DNA from: Paratrimastix pyriformis
Taxonomy: Eukaryota > Preaxostyla > Paratrimastigidae
Direction of reading: 5' to 3'
DNA: 64,000 nucleotides
Assembly (NCBI GenBank): GCA_027972325.1
Contig: JAPMOS010000135.1
Coordinates: 1 to 64,000 of the forward strand
Shown: one piece after another, positions 1 to 11,671 of the stretch
Layout: each line of letters opens with the position of its first letter
Position numbering within the stretch: position 1 is the first letter of the stretch
Made by a program: the position numbers and the translations under genes
Notes under the pieces: generated by a model
Seen by the model: the letters and a program-made list of their open reading frames with translations, nothing else
Database searches by the model: none
Told to the model about the DNA's origin: nothing

Positions 1-465
1 GCTGCCTTCTTTCTTGTACCCTATACCCCTCTCGGGGTCAGGCGACATGGTCGCTGCCTGAAAGCAAAGGTGCGTGTAATTTGCCTCGCGTTTTCTTAAT
101 TCTTGAGCCCCGGGCGGATGGTCAACCGACCGTTCCTCCACTGTTTCTTTTCTTCGTTTTCTCGTCTGATTCTCGCAAGGCAAGACACCCGGGTGGTGAG
201 GCCGGACCACTCACTCTCGACGTTTTACTGCATTTGATGGCTCCCGACCGCCTCCGAGACCCCAAGGGAAGTTGGCTGAGATGCATTTGATCACCACATG
301 CCGCGATATGGCGCGGCGAGAACGGGCAGGAAGCCGAGAGCTCGCTCGTACACACGCGATAGCACGACCCAGCAGAGCAAGGCCAAACCCGTCACTTCCC
401 TCGAGATCGGGGAGGGGTGGATCTTTGTTTACTTTTGTTGTTAATGTTCGTGTTGCGGCTTTTTT
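1..465. other. No recognised feature
   Basis: GC-moderate sequence with only short, poor open frames on both strands. No domain, RNA or repeat could be recognised apart from a short T run at 460-465, which belongs to the edge of the neighbouring retroelement tail (on the minus strand it is the A-tail). Confidence 0.5.
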
Positions 466-575
466 GACACGGGTGGGACCTCATGTTTGATCAAACGCAC
501 TCCAGAAGAAGGAGGAAATTGGATGGGAAAAAGAACATGAACGAGGATCAGAAAAACCCATCATACAACACCCAC
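466..575 (-). repeat. Second, 5'-truncated 3' end of the RLE-type non-LTR element
   Basis: This block repeats 597-717 almost base for base (GACACGGGTGGGACCTCATG at the left of each). Read on the minus strand it ends in a short A tract at 465-460. It therefore looks like an independent, severely 5'-truncated insertion of the same 3' UTR, next to the longer copy. Confidence 0.6.
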
Positions 576-738
576 TTTTTTTTTTTTTTTTTTTTTGACA
601 CGGGTGGGACCTCATGTTTGATCAAACGCACTCAGAAGAAAAGGAGGAAATTGGATGGGGAAAAAGAACATGAACGGAATCAGAAAAACCCATCATACAC
701 CCAAACCCACACCCACCCCACCCCCACACACAAAGGCC
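576..738 (-). other. 3' UTR and poly(A) tail of the RLE-type non-LTR element
   Basis: Downstream (minus strand) of the RT stop codon lies a short untranslated region ending in 21 consecutive T on the plus strand (576-596), i.e. a poly(A) tail on the minus strand. A poly(A) end is what non-LTR retrotransposition leaves. It differs from the (CA)n tails of the other LINE family in this window. Confidence 0.7.
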
Positions 739-2736
739 TCAGCCGGTGGCCACCCTCACCCGGGACTCGAGGAGGGTGGTGTCTTGCGGGGCCACCTTGG
801 TCACGGCGCGGGTGATCCTCTCGGTGGCCATGGACTTGGCGAGCTGTAGATCTCGGGCGGCCACTGCGGCAGAGGCATGCTGGCACCAGTTGCAGCTCAT
901 CTCGTAGGCAAAGCGGACGAAGACCATGGAGAAACGGGCGAGCCACCAGCGGCGAGAGATGCGGTTCCCCTTCCCTCCGGCGGCGATGATACGGTCGATG
1001 GCCTTCTCGGCTCCGGGCCCCAGCTGGCCAGTGCAGGTGGCTCCGGCAGGCAGGAACTCGGCGTCGGGGTATGCAGTCATGAAGGCCTTGTAGGCAGACA
1101 CCTTGCCGGCTTCCAGTCTCTGCGGCACGTTGCCGAGGGTGGCCTCGGCTGCGTAACTGGGAGCAAGCACCTCCCCGACAATGAAATCAAGGAAGACAGT
1201 CTTGGTGGAGTGGCGTCCCCCCACCCCAGGCACTTCGAGCACGAGATCCGGCTGGTGACGCTCCTCCGCGGTTGCCCCGGGCAGGCGGCGCTCCATTCGA
1301 ACCCCAATGCGGGCAGTGGTAGCCATGTTGAAGACCAGCAGCTTCCAGGCGTTGTGACGTTGGATGGCCAGTGAGTGGTTGATGGCCAGGCACAGACGGT
1401 CATGCCCCTCGACGAGGGGTTCACCGCAAAGCGGACAGAACAATCCGAAGCCCAGAGTCGTTTTCCATGGCGCGGCAGAGACGCCGAGCCGTAGCAGGAT
1501 CGCGTATCTCATCTCCTCATCGTCGAGTTCGAAGAGGGGGCAGGGGAAGCACTGGAGAAAGGCGGACGCACAGGGCCCCATGGTGGCCTTGCACATTTTG
1601 CGGGCATCGGCAGGCAGGGACTCCAGGCTGGCGGCGGCAGTGGCGGTCATGCTCTCCTCCCAGAGGGTGTGCTGAACCTTCTTGGGCCCCAGGCGCGTTC
1701 CATGCTGCTCGAATGAGCGGTGATCTGCACCGGGCGAGATGCCCAGGCGATGCATGGATTGCGCCGAAAGACCCAGGAAGGTAGCAGCAAGCTCCGGTTG
1801 TTGAGCCGTGGCCTCCCAAATCTGCCAGAGTGTCTCCTGGATGCTCCTGGGCACTTCAGGAGCTGTCAAGATCGAGATGGTGGCCCCGGCCAGGGCCGCG
1901 TCTCTGGCCGGCGCCATCCGCTGGATGCCCAACCCCCCAAAACGAATAGGAAGGCTGATGCGCTCGAGGGAAGGCACGGCCTCGCGAGCCAGGGAGAGGC
2001 GAGCCAGCAACTTGGTCAGGATCCGGTCGTCGAAGTTGGCCAGGTCCTTGGACCCACAACCCGAGGCACGGGTCTGGAATGTGAGGCGGGGAACGACGGA
2101 GAGCCGGAGGATCAACAAGAAGGCCTGGAGAGTGAGTGGGCTGGCAAGTTCGGCCACGTGCACCGCGGCATCGGCGGCGGCCTTCACAGCACGGGCAGAG
2201 GCGTTGGGGGACCCAAGGCAAACCCCCAGAAGGTCTAGGCCGTCCTCGAGGGTGGCCCGGGGGACCAGTTCCTCTCCGACCTGGAGGGCCACGGGCGCTG
2301 GCCCTGCTGTCCAATACCAGCACTTGGACCCGTTCACCGCGATTCCCAGCTCCTGACATGAGGACCGGCATGTGTCCAGCAGGCGTTGGGCCTCGGCAGT
2401 GGTGGTGATGATGTAGAGATCGTCGAGGTAGGCAAGGACTGGGGGGATGCGGACCCCACGGATGCTGATGGTTGGCGCCTGCGCAGAGATAGACTTCACC
2501 ACGTGGTCGTAAGTCAGAGCAAACGCCAGAGGGGATCCCGAAAAAGATGCAACCTTCTCGCCATCGAAAGTGAGGGGGCCCTCGAAAGAAGACTCCAGCA
2601 GCTTGGCCATGTCACATCCCCAGCAGCTTGAGCAGGCCGCAAGGAGCGCTGGCCGCGAAATCACGTTGAATGCGTTTTTGGCGTCAGTCTTGATAATGGT
2701 CACCTCAGGAGTTCCCGGGGTCGAGTTGACCTTCAA
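739..2736 (-). CDS. Non-LTR reverse transcriptase with C-terminal zinc motif and likely restriction-like endonuclease, 5'-truncated
   Basis: The minus-strand frame stays open from 2841 to the stop at 739, but the element itself probably begins near 2736, where the ORF1 region of LINE A starts. Seen: RT motif A as TDAKNAFN, a GSPLAF segment in the place of the usual QGDPL, and the catalytic YLDD (minus strand, about 2411-2438). Thumb-like sequence follows, then CPLC...GHDRLC...RHN, and then QPDLVLE...FLDFIV. In R2/CRE/NeSL-type elements a CCHC-like knuckle followed by a PD..D nuclease has this order, so the C-terminus is inferred to be an RLE domain. Motifs upstream of RT motif A are absent, so the copy is 5'-truncated. 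The frame is otherwise uninterrupted, suggesting a fairly recent insertion. The clade cannot be fixed by eye. Confidence 0.7.
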   Translation of the reverse strand: MKVNSTPGTPEVTIIKTDAKNAFNVISRPALLAACSSCWGCDMAKLLESSFEGPLTFDGEKVASFSGSPLAFALTYDHVVKSISAQAPTISIRGVRIPPVLAYLDDLYIITTTAEAQRLLDTCRSSCQELGIAVNGSKCWYWTAGPAPVALQVGEELVPRATLEDGLDLLGVCLGSPNASARAVKAAADAAVHVAELASPLTLQAFLLILRLSVVPRLTFQTRASGCGSKDLANFDDRILTKLLARLSLAREAVPSLERISLPIRFGGLGIQRMAPARDAALAGATISILTAPEVPRSIQETLWQIWEATAQQPELAATFLGLSAQSMHRLGISPGADHRSFEQHGTRLGPKKVQHTLWEESMTATAAASLESLPADARKMCKATMGPCASAFLQCFPCPLFELDDEEMRYAILLRLGVSAAPWKTTLGFGLFCPLCGEPLVEGHDRLCLAINHSLAIQRHNAWKLLVFNMATTARIGVRMERRLPGATAEERHQPDLVLEVPGVGGRHSTKTVFLDFIVGEVLAPSYAAEATLGNVPQRLEAGKVSAYKAFMTAYPDAEFLPAGATCTGQLGPGAEKAIDRIIAAGGKGNRISRRWWLARFSMVFVRFAYEMSCNWCQHASAAVAARDLQLAKSMATERITRAVTKVAPQDTTLLESRVRVATG

Positions 2737-2758
2737 CGTTTGAATTTCTCCGCAGAAG

Positions 2759-3797
2759 ATGGCTGATTCTGAATCTGTGACTATGTCTGATGTTGAGAAG
2801 GAGGCGGCTGCGCAAGAGGCTGCCCGTGTGCAACAACACAAGCGTGCGGCCGAGAAGAGTGCGGCGGAGGCGGCGGCTCCTGCAAGGATGAGGGAGAGCC
2901 CATGTTGGGATCAGGTCTGTTTGATTGAGTGCCGCAAACGAAGCGCCCTGAGTTGGGGCCGGCGGCTTGGAGTGATCCTGACGATCTTTTTTGTGCTGCA
3001 GGCTATTGGGGCTACGCTCTTGTTCCCTGATGGGAATCCTCTGTCCTATGCTGAAATTCAGGCGTCTTTTGCGGGCGCCGCGGTGGAGGGGTCGTTCCCC
3101 GAATTCTCAATTCTATTCGATCGTCCGACGGCCGAGCAGTTCACAAGGGTTGAGGAACTTGGCCAGAAGTTTCATGCTACTGTGAGGCCTATTGTGGCTG
3201 TGGCGACTGAATTCCAGCCGGACATCATCACGACAACGCTCTTCAAGGCGACGCTTGCTGGCTTTCCGACGGAGGCCAGTGAAGAGGATGTGGCGACTTG
3301 GTTGGGAAGGAAAGGTTTGTGTTGTGCTATGGAGAAGGGGTGTTATGGTTTTGGTAGATTCTCTGAGGGTGTTCAAGTTAATGCCTGCGATCTTTCAAGT
3401 CAGCTTCTTTGCGGAGGGAGAAGAAGAAATGCCGAAGTGGTTCCCGCGCCGGGATGCCAACCCGAGATGGCCCATTACCGTGGTGCCTCCCGAAGTGCGG
3501 GTCGAGGTGCCGCCCAACAAGAAGCTGGCGATGCTGCGCCGTCGGGATCTGGCGACTGTGCCGGCTGTCGAGGCCTGGTTGGCGAGCCTGACGCCTCCAA
3601 TCCGCCCAGCGACCATTGCCAGGAAGGGACAAGCCTTCCTGACTGGTCGCTGGGACGGTACGTGGTTATTGGTGGTCGATCCCGAGGAACGAGACCGGCT
3701 GGCGAGGGAGAAGCAGCAGCAATATGGGGGCCGCGGACTATTGTTCGGCGGACTGTGGTGCGTGTGGCGGCCAAGGGGTTGCTGTGATTTGGTTTGA
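2759..3797 (+). CDS. LINE ORF1 protein (copy A)
   Basis: The first ATG opens a 342-codon frame. The N-terminus is Ala/Glu/Lys-rich and helix-forming (about residues 8-45). A hydrophobic stretch (RRLGVILTIFFVLQ, about residues 67-80) and a globular part follow. A parallel frame at 3192-3797 continues the similarity to ORF1 of copy D (for example TGRWDGTWLLVVDPEERDR versus SGRWDG...), so the C-terminal part has changed phase. No RRM or zinc knuckle was recognised. The position directly upstream of the endonuclease/RT ORF argues for ORF1. Residues about 53-80 may instead be a retained intron: GT at 2915, pyrimidine-rich end and AG at 3001, 87 bp. Confidence 0.55.
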
Positions 3798-3845
3798 GGT
3801 GTTGTGTTTTCAATCTGAATCTTTTTGAAAACATGCCTTGAGCAA

Positions 3846-6800
3846 CCATTATATATTCATAAAGGGTACGGGATGGTTACGACTGGATTCAGTCCTTACG
3901 TACGGATGGTACGTATTGAGCTGGACAAAACGCAGTATCGTCGTTGGGCCACTCGCATGGGGCACGATCGATCTTATTGAAGGAAAATGGTGGGTGAAGT
4001 GGTGGTTTGTTACACAGACTGGAGAAAATGGGTGTGAACTTGGGCAACATGATCAGGGGCCGGCCTGCGGGTGGGGACGGCTGCTGTATCAGAAATGGAG
4101 GAGCTGTGATAATAGAATAATGTTGGGGACGGACCAAAAGGAAGAAGGAGGGTGGCAAAGGAAACGTGGCGATCGGTGGGGAATCGGCCAGCCGGAGAGG
4201 GCAGCGTAGGAGGAAGAAGAACGAGCGGATGGGGATCTGATTTGGTGAAAAGAAGGGAATTGAAACAGAGGAATGGGGTAGAGCGGACGGTGGAGAAACT
4301 GATGGGGCAGCTTGCTGCCAGGTTGAGCCCGGGGGGAATCTTCGGCCGGAGTTGGGCGGACGGGTCTCTGCATGAGTTGGCAGGGAATGATGGCGGTTTG
4401 GTGGATATCCTTTTGACGATTTTGATAGGTAGTGTTGGTAGGTTGTGCGTGTTCATGCAGGGGCTTTGTTTTGGAAGATGGCCTGATCGACTTGATCCAA
4501 GCGGGGGCGGGGAATACCACAGGCTCGGGCTCAGATGAAGGGGAGTGCGAGGACATCGTTATTGGACCAAACGAAATCTATTTGGGGGAATCGATGGGTG
4601 GGAATCTGTTTACTGGTGGCGATGGCTCAATGGGGAGGTGCGGGCGTGAATCGGAGAGCGTGGGAACTCGACGCGGTTCTAAAAGCGAGGCGGCGTGGAA
4701 GGAGTGGGTGGATGATGGAGCGGCGGAGGTTTGGGCTTTGGGTGGGGGCAGGATCCCAGCTGGCGGACTGGGAGGAGGTGACAGGCAAAAGACTGGCCCG
4801 AAGAGGCGGACGAGGACGAGGTACGGGAGGAGAAGGAGGCTCTGATGGAAGGGGGGTGACAGTGGATGGTTGATGGTGGAGGGATGGGTTGGTGGAAATG
4901 GAGGTTGGAGGGGGTGGAGGGGCAAAGTCGGGCCACCGTTGTTGGCAACAGCAAATAGGTGGTGGAAGTGGGGGGGCCGGGCAGTTGTTCGATGTTGTGA
5001 GAGGGGTGATTGGGGAGACCCGGGTATGGAGCAGGCAATCTGGGAGAAGGGGATTGATGGGCTGGATGAGCTTCATGATGGGGATGCAGGGGATGCGGTG
5101 GCGGACTGAAAGCTCGGATCCCGGACAGGAGTGCGGTGGGTGGGAATGCCTGTCAGGAATGAAGGGTGAGGAGCCTGGAGTGGACTGGAGAGGGACGGTG
5201 ACAGAATGAGTGAAGCGGTCCGGAAGGTGGTGATGGCGGACGGACGGGTGCGGAAGAGGTGCCCAGAGTGTGGTGCCGATCGGTGGCACGCAGGAGGAAC
5301 GGGCGGTGGGCATGGAGGATGTCATGGTGGTCCAGGTGGTTCGCGATCGGCGGACGGCAGGGTGGACCAGTCGCAGTGGCGGGTGCAGCCGGACCCCGTG
5401 GAAGTTCTTGGCACGAATTACCGCCTGGAGGCGGCGGCGGAGTTCTGCGAAAGGAGAGGAGGGGGCGACATTGGGTGGCGGTGAAGAGGATTGAAGGGGC
5501 ATGGTGGCGCTTCGATGACAGCGTGGTGAGAGGTGGGCGAGGAAGAGACGAAGAATGGCGACTTTCTATGTGGCGGGGGCAGGGATGGGGTCGAGAATGC
5601 AGCGTTCGATGGGGACCGGCTTTGAGGGGAGCAAAGAAGGGGCAGACGGGAGGGCACAAGGGGGACGAAGAGGGGAGGGGGTGGTGGAAGACCTGGAGTG
5701 CCCGGTAACGGGGTGGGTGCCCAGGTATCCTGGATGAGCAGGCCAGGAAGAAGCGCGGGAAGACCGACAAGGAAGAAGAGGTGGCAAAGATGAGGATATC
5801 GAGAAGACATATGACGAGAAGGCGGAGGAGGAGGAATTCCAGGGGTGGAGAAGTGGTGCCAGGGCAAGAAGGAGGCCAACCTGAGGGCGGGGCTGCCGGC
5901 GAGGAGGAGGGAAGATGAGGGTCGGGGTGGAACGCGTGGGTTGGGGTCAGACTGGAAGAAGAGCAATGTGGCGGACCTGCTGCGAGTTGGGGTCAACATT
6001 GCCTCCTGCAAGAGACGAAAGGTACGAAAGACAACAAGCAACAGTTGGAGGAGAAGTGGATGAAGGGGTGGTGCTGGAGGAGCTCGGTGGTGGAGGACGC
6101 AGATGCGCGGCACCCAAGGGAGGGTGATGATGGGTATAGGCGGACCTTACAGATAGCAGCAAGGTCAGGAGGTGATCCCTGGCTACTTGATGTTTCTCGA
6201 TTGGTCGGAGGGGAAGACCAACCTGAGGCTCATAAATCTGTACTACCCAACTGGGGAGGGAGAGGACAAGGTGAGGGTAAGGAATGTCATTATCAGGAGG
6301 TTGGAAGAGTGCATGGCGGAGGGCAGCTGAGGGAGGGGCGTGGTGGTGTACACGGACGCGAATAGCTGGGCCAAGGAGGTTGGTGAGCAGGAGATGCTGG
6401 GTCTGTATGACACGGCGAAGATGGTGGGTAAGCAGAACGAGATCACATTCGTGCGCAACAAGAAGAAAGGAGGGAAGGGGGGGAGGAGGAGGAGGGGAGG
6501 GGGAAGGGAGGCCAGGCTGGACCTTGCTTGGCAAGGGGGGGACGATGGACATATGTGGTGGGAAATGAGGAAATGGCAGGAAGTCACAGACCATCACATG
6601 GTTGTCACTGACTTGAGGAACATGTTGCCGGCATGGGCGGGAACGCTGCGGAGGAAGGTGGCCATCTGCCCGTCAAGTCGGACCTGGATGCGTTGCTGCG
6701 GGAGAAGAGGAAGGATGAGTATGAAGGGATGGTGGGAAGATGCGCACGTACCGGGAGAAAGTGGCGGAATTGCTTCGGAAGGCAATGGAGAAGGGGCGGA

Positions 6801-9800
6801 CCCATCGTTCGAGCAGATGAGTGGGATCCTGCGGGAGACGGCGGGAAGGTGTTTGGGTTCCGGGACGTGGCCAACACAGACAGGGATTATGAGCCCCATC
6901 GCATGAAGAAGCTGAGACGGATGGCGATGGCGGAGCGGGACCCGAGCCTGAGGAGGGAAATGCAGAAGCAGTTGGCCAAAATGAGAGGCGTGCACTACAG
7001 GAAGAGGGATCGGGCGTTGGAAGGAAGCGCAAGCGCATATATAAGGGCATCATGACAGACGGGTGGCGCCGGTCACGTCGTATGCAACTAAGAATGTGGA
7101 GGAAAGGTGGACAAAGTGGTCACAGATCCGGAGTCGGTGAAGAATGGATGGAGGAACTTCATGGCGGACCTGGCAAGGAGGGTGTTGCCGGTGGGCCCGA
7201 GGGTGGGGCGGGTGCCAGAAGGAAGGCCGCAGGAAGAAGGGAGGGTGATCATGGCCCCTCACAACGCATGATGTTGAGACAATCCTGGGGCGCTCCCCGA
7301 TGGTAAGGCGGCGGGCCCGGATGGAGTGACGGCAGAGATGATCCATGCCCGTGGGGACGAGATCAAAGAGTGGTTGGGGAGGAGATACAATGAGATGTTG
7401 AGCGGAGTGAAGTGCCGCAGGAGCTCAAGGTCAGTTCGGTGTTCATGGCCACGAAGTCGCAGACAGAACACCCTGGTGACCCTGCAGGCAGAAGGCCAAT
7501 CACTTTGATACAGGTCTTTTGAAGGGGCTGCAAGTGGTGGTGGCGTCGCGGTTCCAAGAATGGTGCGTACAGAAGAATGTGTTTGGGGAGGAGCAGTTTG
7601 GGTTTCTGAGAGGGAGAAGGATTGAGACCCCAATTGCAGAAATTATGGGAGTGCTCACTGACTCGAAAATTATGGGAGGCAGGGAATTCCACATGTGCTC
7701 GTTAGATATCAAAAGGCCTATGATACAGTGGACATGGACGCACTGAGGAGGGGTTGAGACGGATGGGGTTGAGGAGGCATTCATCAGGTATGTGGATAGT
7801 CTGTACGAGGGGAGGAAGGCCAAAGTCATTACGGGTTTCGGGCTGACGGAGAGCTATGAGATAGAGAGGCATTAGTCAGGGGACCCGCTTTCATGTCTGC
7901 TATTTATCTCATTCATGGAGGAAGTGCTGGCAGAGGTGCGAAAGCAGGAAGGTGGGTATATCCTGGATAGTGGAAGGAAGGTGAAAGTCCTTGCCTTTGC
8001 TGACGATGTGATGCTGGTCACTCGAACCAAGGAGCAGATGGTACGGTTGGTCAACACAGTGAGACGGAAGGTGGAGGAGGCGGGTATGCAGCTGTCGTGG
8101 ACCAAGTGTGACTACCTGTGGGGGTGAAGAGCAAGACGGACCTGGACCTGGGTGAGGGTCGAGTCATCAAGGTCCAGCAGAAGGGTGGGGCCATCCGGTA
8201 CCTGGGAATTTGGATAGACGAGGAGATGAACATGAAGATCAACACGGAGAAGGTCATCCAGAAAATGTGTGGGAGGTTGCACAGGCTGATGGACAAGAAG
8301 GTCCCACCGAGGTTGATGGTGCAGATGATCAACGAGTGCGTGTCGACGTGCCTACAATATACGGCGAGGCAGTGCCCCATGCCGCAGAAGGACCTTGAGA
8401 TTCTTCAACAGCGCTATGCGCGAGTATTTCGGGAGATTGGTGGGTGCTTGGGGAAATGCGACCCGGCGGAGGTGCTCTTCTTCCCGGAGGATGAGGGTGG
8501 GATGGGTCTCAAGGACCCGGTGGATGTGCACGACATGATGGTGCTCACGCAACTGCTGGGCAGGGTGGCAGACCAACAAGGGTGCGGCGTGATGCTCCGT
8601 GAAGAGATAGCCCTGCTGCAAAAGTTGTGGACGACGAGTGAGCCGCTGCTGGACAACCCGGAAGTGGGTCAGACTGCACGCGAAGGAGAAGATGCCGGGG
8701 TGGTGTCGGGGATGTTGAGGATCTTGCACAAGAAGGGGTTGGCCATCGTGAGGGATGGGGAAGTATTGAAAAGGAAGCGGAATGGGGAATGCCGACAACA
8801 CTGGAGGAGCTGGCAGAGCCATGCAAAATCACCAAGCGGCATAGGCAGACACTCATGAAGAGGGGCATCAGGAGTGTGGCTGACCTGATTGTGGGCGGTA
8901 GGTTTCAGTGGAAGGGCACGATGCCGCAGTACGTGGAGGCCATCAAGGAGCGGTGTGTGTGGGGAACAAAGTGGAGACGGAATATGTTAAGTTGGCGAGG
9001 AGGATCCGAGGAAGAAGTGGCAGAAAGAGATCGAAAGAGGGCAAGGACGGAACAGGAAAAGGAGGAGAGCCGAGAGGGCGGGACGGGATACGGGCAGAGA
9101 GGGGAGGATGGTGGGAAGGATCACGGGATCCCAGACCCGGAGAGGAAGATGAGACAAGCCAAGCTGATGGTGGGGCAAGGAGGAAAGCTGGTGGTCGTGG
9201 CGAAGAACAGGAAACGCCGAAGCGGGGAGCGGGGTGGGAGGCCGCCAAGAAAGGGAAGCCGACGAGCAGGGGATGGCGAAACGGAGGATGCATGTTGAAG
9301 GAAGCGACAAGAAGAGGGGGGGGGAATGGAAAGAAGGGATGATGGAAAGGACTGCGGGCGGAGTGTGAGGAGGTGGAGGTGGGTGGAGGAGCCCGAGCTG
9401 AAGTGGCGGACTTTTACACAGATGGTAGCGCGACCAAGAAGAAGAAGGACCGGCGAGCTGCATTGGCGGTGGTGGAGCGGCTGTCCAATGGGGCACTGGC
9501 TGTGCGGGTCGGGAGAAGGTGCACGGGAAAAGGGCAAACAAACAATGAGGCAGAGCTGGAAGCCATCCTGGAAGCCATCAGAGTGGGACAGGATGCAAAC
9601 GTGGAGGTGCGCACGGACAGTAAGGTGGCAAAGGGATGGGTGGAGAGGCTGATGAAGGACGACTGGACACCGACGGACCTGATCGAGTCGAAGGCCGAGG
9701 GCCTCCTCCGAAGGGGACAGCGAATTCTGAAGGAGCACAGGGGGTGTCCGGCTGGTGTGGGTGAAGGGGCACCAGGAGACAGGGGCATCGCTGGATGCGG

Positions 9801-11446
9801 AGGGGAACAGATTGGCAGACAAGATTGCCGGGCAAAGCATCAAACAGGACATAGGCAAGGTGCAACAGGAACGGACCTGGGGTTTTCGGTTGGTTCACCA
9901 ATGCGACGGGGAGGAGGTGGAGGGAGACTTTCGCACAAGCCTCCAGTCCTTCAGCCGCCGCGGACGCATCTCCAGGGCGGCCCGGAAACGCAAGAACGCA
10001 CTGGTGGTCATCAATGCTCAGACGGGAAATGGCGGAATAAATACGCAGACCATGAGATGCGAAATGTCGGGCAGACTGGCCATGATGGCAATCTTGCAGC
10101 GGTACATCACGGCCAACATCAGATTCTACATCAATGGTGAAGGGGATGGGAAATGTTGGTGTGGGGCGAGAGACTATACGAACCATTTGGTTTTGAATGC
10201 CCGGCTATGATGGGCAGTGTCGCTGAAAGGTGGAGTGGTGCCAATGCGATCAAACTGATCGCGTGGCTGGACAAGGGGAAGGAGCAGAAGATGCAGAACA
10301 ATTGCTCCAAGAAAAATGGGTGGAGCCTATGGGTCAAAGTGTGCAGGTGAGAGGTAAGCAAATAGCGATGGACAGACTCTGGGAGCTCATCGAGCGATCG
10401 CGGGGCGCTGGTACCGCGCCCGAACCTGGGACAGCTTCTGGGAAATGTTCACCACAGAAGTGGCGAACCTCTGCGATCGATATGTGGATGGGATGAGTAC
10501 GGAGATGGCAGAAGGGCAGACCCACAAGAGCACCCTGCGAAACCAGTGGACGACCCCCCACGTGGTGTCCTCTCTGCTCAGACAAGCAGGCAGTTTGACA
10601 ACGATGGCATTCTCGCATCCTGGGAATGCCGATTTGAGCTCCCTGAATTCAGAACGCCCAGCAAGGATGACTGGTTTTGGGTGGAAGACTGGATGGCTAC
10701 GGGTTGTTTAAGGAGAATCGCGACCTCCTCATCTTTGCCAACCCTGAATACAACCCACAGGAGGAGATGGACCGGTTATTTACGGCAATTGGTGATTGGG
10801 CGGAGAGCCCAATTGGTAGAGCTGGGAAGAGAGCCTTCCGATGTATCGCGATAGTCCCGTACGGAGTGGGCAAGCCAAACCGGACGCGGCCGGTGCAGGG
10901 AATGAAGGCGCAGCATGGAGTCGGTTTGGCGCTGAGGGGGGACATGCAACTGAAGGAGCTGTTTATCATTGAGGAAGGGGCTTCAGCTTCTGGCTGCCGA
11001 GCTTCTGGCGGACGGGGAGAAAGGTGCGGGGAAGGCCCCGTTTGACGTGGGCATTCTGCTCTTCGAGAACCAGCGGGCCCGAGAGAGATTCCCGATGGAC
11101 CCAGCCCCTTGTGGGCATTGGAGAACATGTTGCGAAAGGAGGCGGGAGCGCGAAGAGTGGAGGCTGACTATGAGGGGCGTCCGAAGGAGGGCGAAGTGCT
11201 CTATAACTGGAGGGGGATTTCAGAAGGTGTGGTGAAGAAAGTTGCTGGGAGACTGCGAAGACGGTGCGGGCTTAGGGAAATCTACGCGAATGACTGCAGA
11301 CTGGCAGCAGAGCTGGGGATTGTGGATGAAGAGACCCAGAAGGAGATTGGGAGCGAACTGGGTGGACTGCGGAGAACTATGCTTGTAGCGATCAAGCAAC
11401 GGAAGAAGAACGAGAAGAACGAGGAAGGGATGGACGAAGGGACGTA
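3846..11446 (+). pseudogene. LINE ORF2 (copy A): endonuclease - RT - RNase H - knuckle - methyltransferase-like; frame broken
   Basis: Domain order by comparison with copy B: a Cys motif (CPECGADRWH, near 5255-5290), AP-type endonuclease (about 5915-6620, ending TDHHMVVTDL), RT (about 7050-8130, with FADD near 7996-8007), thumb (to about 8860), RNase H (FYTDGSATKKKKD near 9411, TNNEAELEAI, WVKGHQ near 9757), CWCG...H knuckle (about 10150-10200) and the methyltransferase-like domain (about 10590-11100). The frame changes phase repeatedly, usually where a homopolymer is one base shorter or longer than in copy B. Either the copy is decaying or the assembly carries length errors. The encoded enzyme would nick DNA and reverse-transcribe its own RNA. 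Confidence 0.75.
10560..11446 (+). other. Methyltransferase-like C-terminal domain of LINE ORF2 (copy A)
   Basis: After the Cys/His knuckle, ORF2 continues for about 420 residues not expected in a LINE. The visible pattern is FSHPGN, then DGYGLF, then LIFANPEYN (NPEYN at 10740-10754), a hydrophobic strand IAIVPYG and a late strand DVGILLFENQ. Spacing and flavour resemble the PCIF1-type N6-adenine methyltransferase fold, which has FASPLN, FGS.G and ANPPF. NPEY replaces NPPF in all three copies, so activity is uncertain. The identification is inference and needs profile or structure comparison. Confidence 0.45.
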
Positions 11447-11455
11447 GTCCGAGTG

Positions 11456-11490
11456 TCGGCGGTGACCGCCCCTTGTGGGCGCGAGCCGAC
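11456..11490 (+). promoter_or_regulatory. Post-stop stem-loop of LINE copy A
   Basis: Just after the ORF2 stop, GTCGGC pairs with GCCGAC around an inner stem. The same structure follows ORF2 in copies B (29437-29473) and C (19796-19833). In C the inner stem is ACCGTCC/GGACGGT, with changed bases still paired, which supports an RNA structure. Confidence 0.55.
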
Positions 11491-11557
11491 CCATGGACCA
11501 CTTGGGGCGTTCCTTCTTGCGAGCTTGTCTCGCGGGGAGGGCGGACCGGGAGGTCTA

Positions 11558-11621
11558 TGTTACTCGCGGGCTTCGGCCCGATAACGGACTCGGCGTAAGC
11601 CGGGAAGTATCACACACACAC
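11558..11621 (+). promoter_or_regulatory. LINE 3' terminus: UUCG hairpin, GNRA hairpin, (CA)n tail
   Basis: TGTTACTCG leads into CGGGC-TTCG-GCCCG (11567-11580). Then come CGGC-GTAA-GCCG (11591-11602), AGTAT and a short CA run ending at 11621. UUCG and GNRA are the classic stable tetraloops. A 3' hairpin before a short repeat tail is the kind of signal a LINE RT recognises in its template. The same block closes copy B at 30970-31040. Confidence 0.65.
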
Positions 11622-11671
11622 GGAAGGCGGCGACTCAACGGGACAGTGCGCTGGCTCGGGCTACAGCAGGG

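Larger units (their letters stand above)
2737..11621 (+). mobile_element. LINE copy A, near full length, (CA)n-tailed non-LTR retrotransposon
   Basis: Order seen: ORF1 (2759-3797), ORF2 with endonuclease, RT, RNase H, Cys/His knuckle and a methyltransferase-like domain (to 11446), a post-stop hairpin, UUCG and GNRA hairpins, then AGTAT(CA)n ending at 11621. About 8.9 kb. Copies B, C and D share parts at high similarity, which defines the unit. The 5' end is set by TTTGAATTTC just upstream of the ORF1 start, resembling GTTTTGAATTCC upstream of ORF1 in copy D. No convincing target duplication was found. ORF2 is broken into many phases by one-base length changes in homopolymers. Confidence 0.75.

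Noticed and set aside
4627-5770. Pro/Ser/His-rich minus-strand frames opposite LINE A
   Set aside because: Antisense shadows of a G-rich plus strand; the same appears opposite copies B and D.
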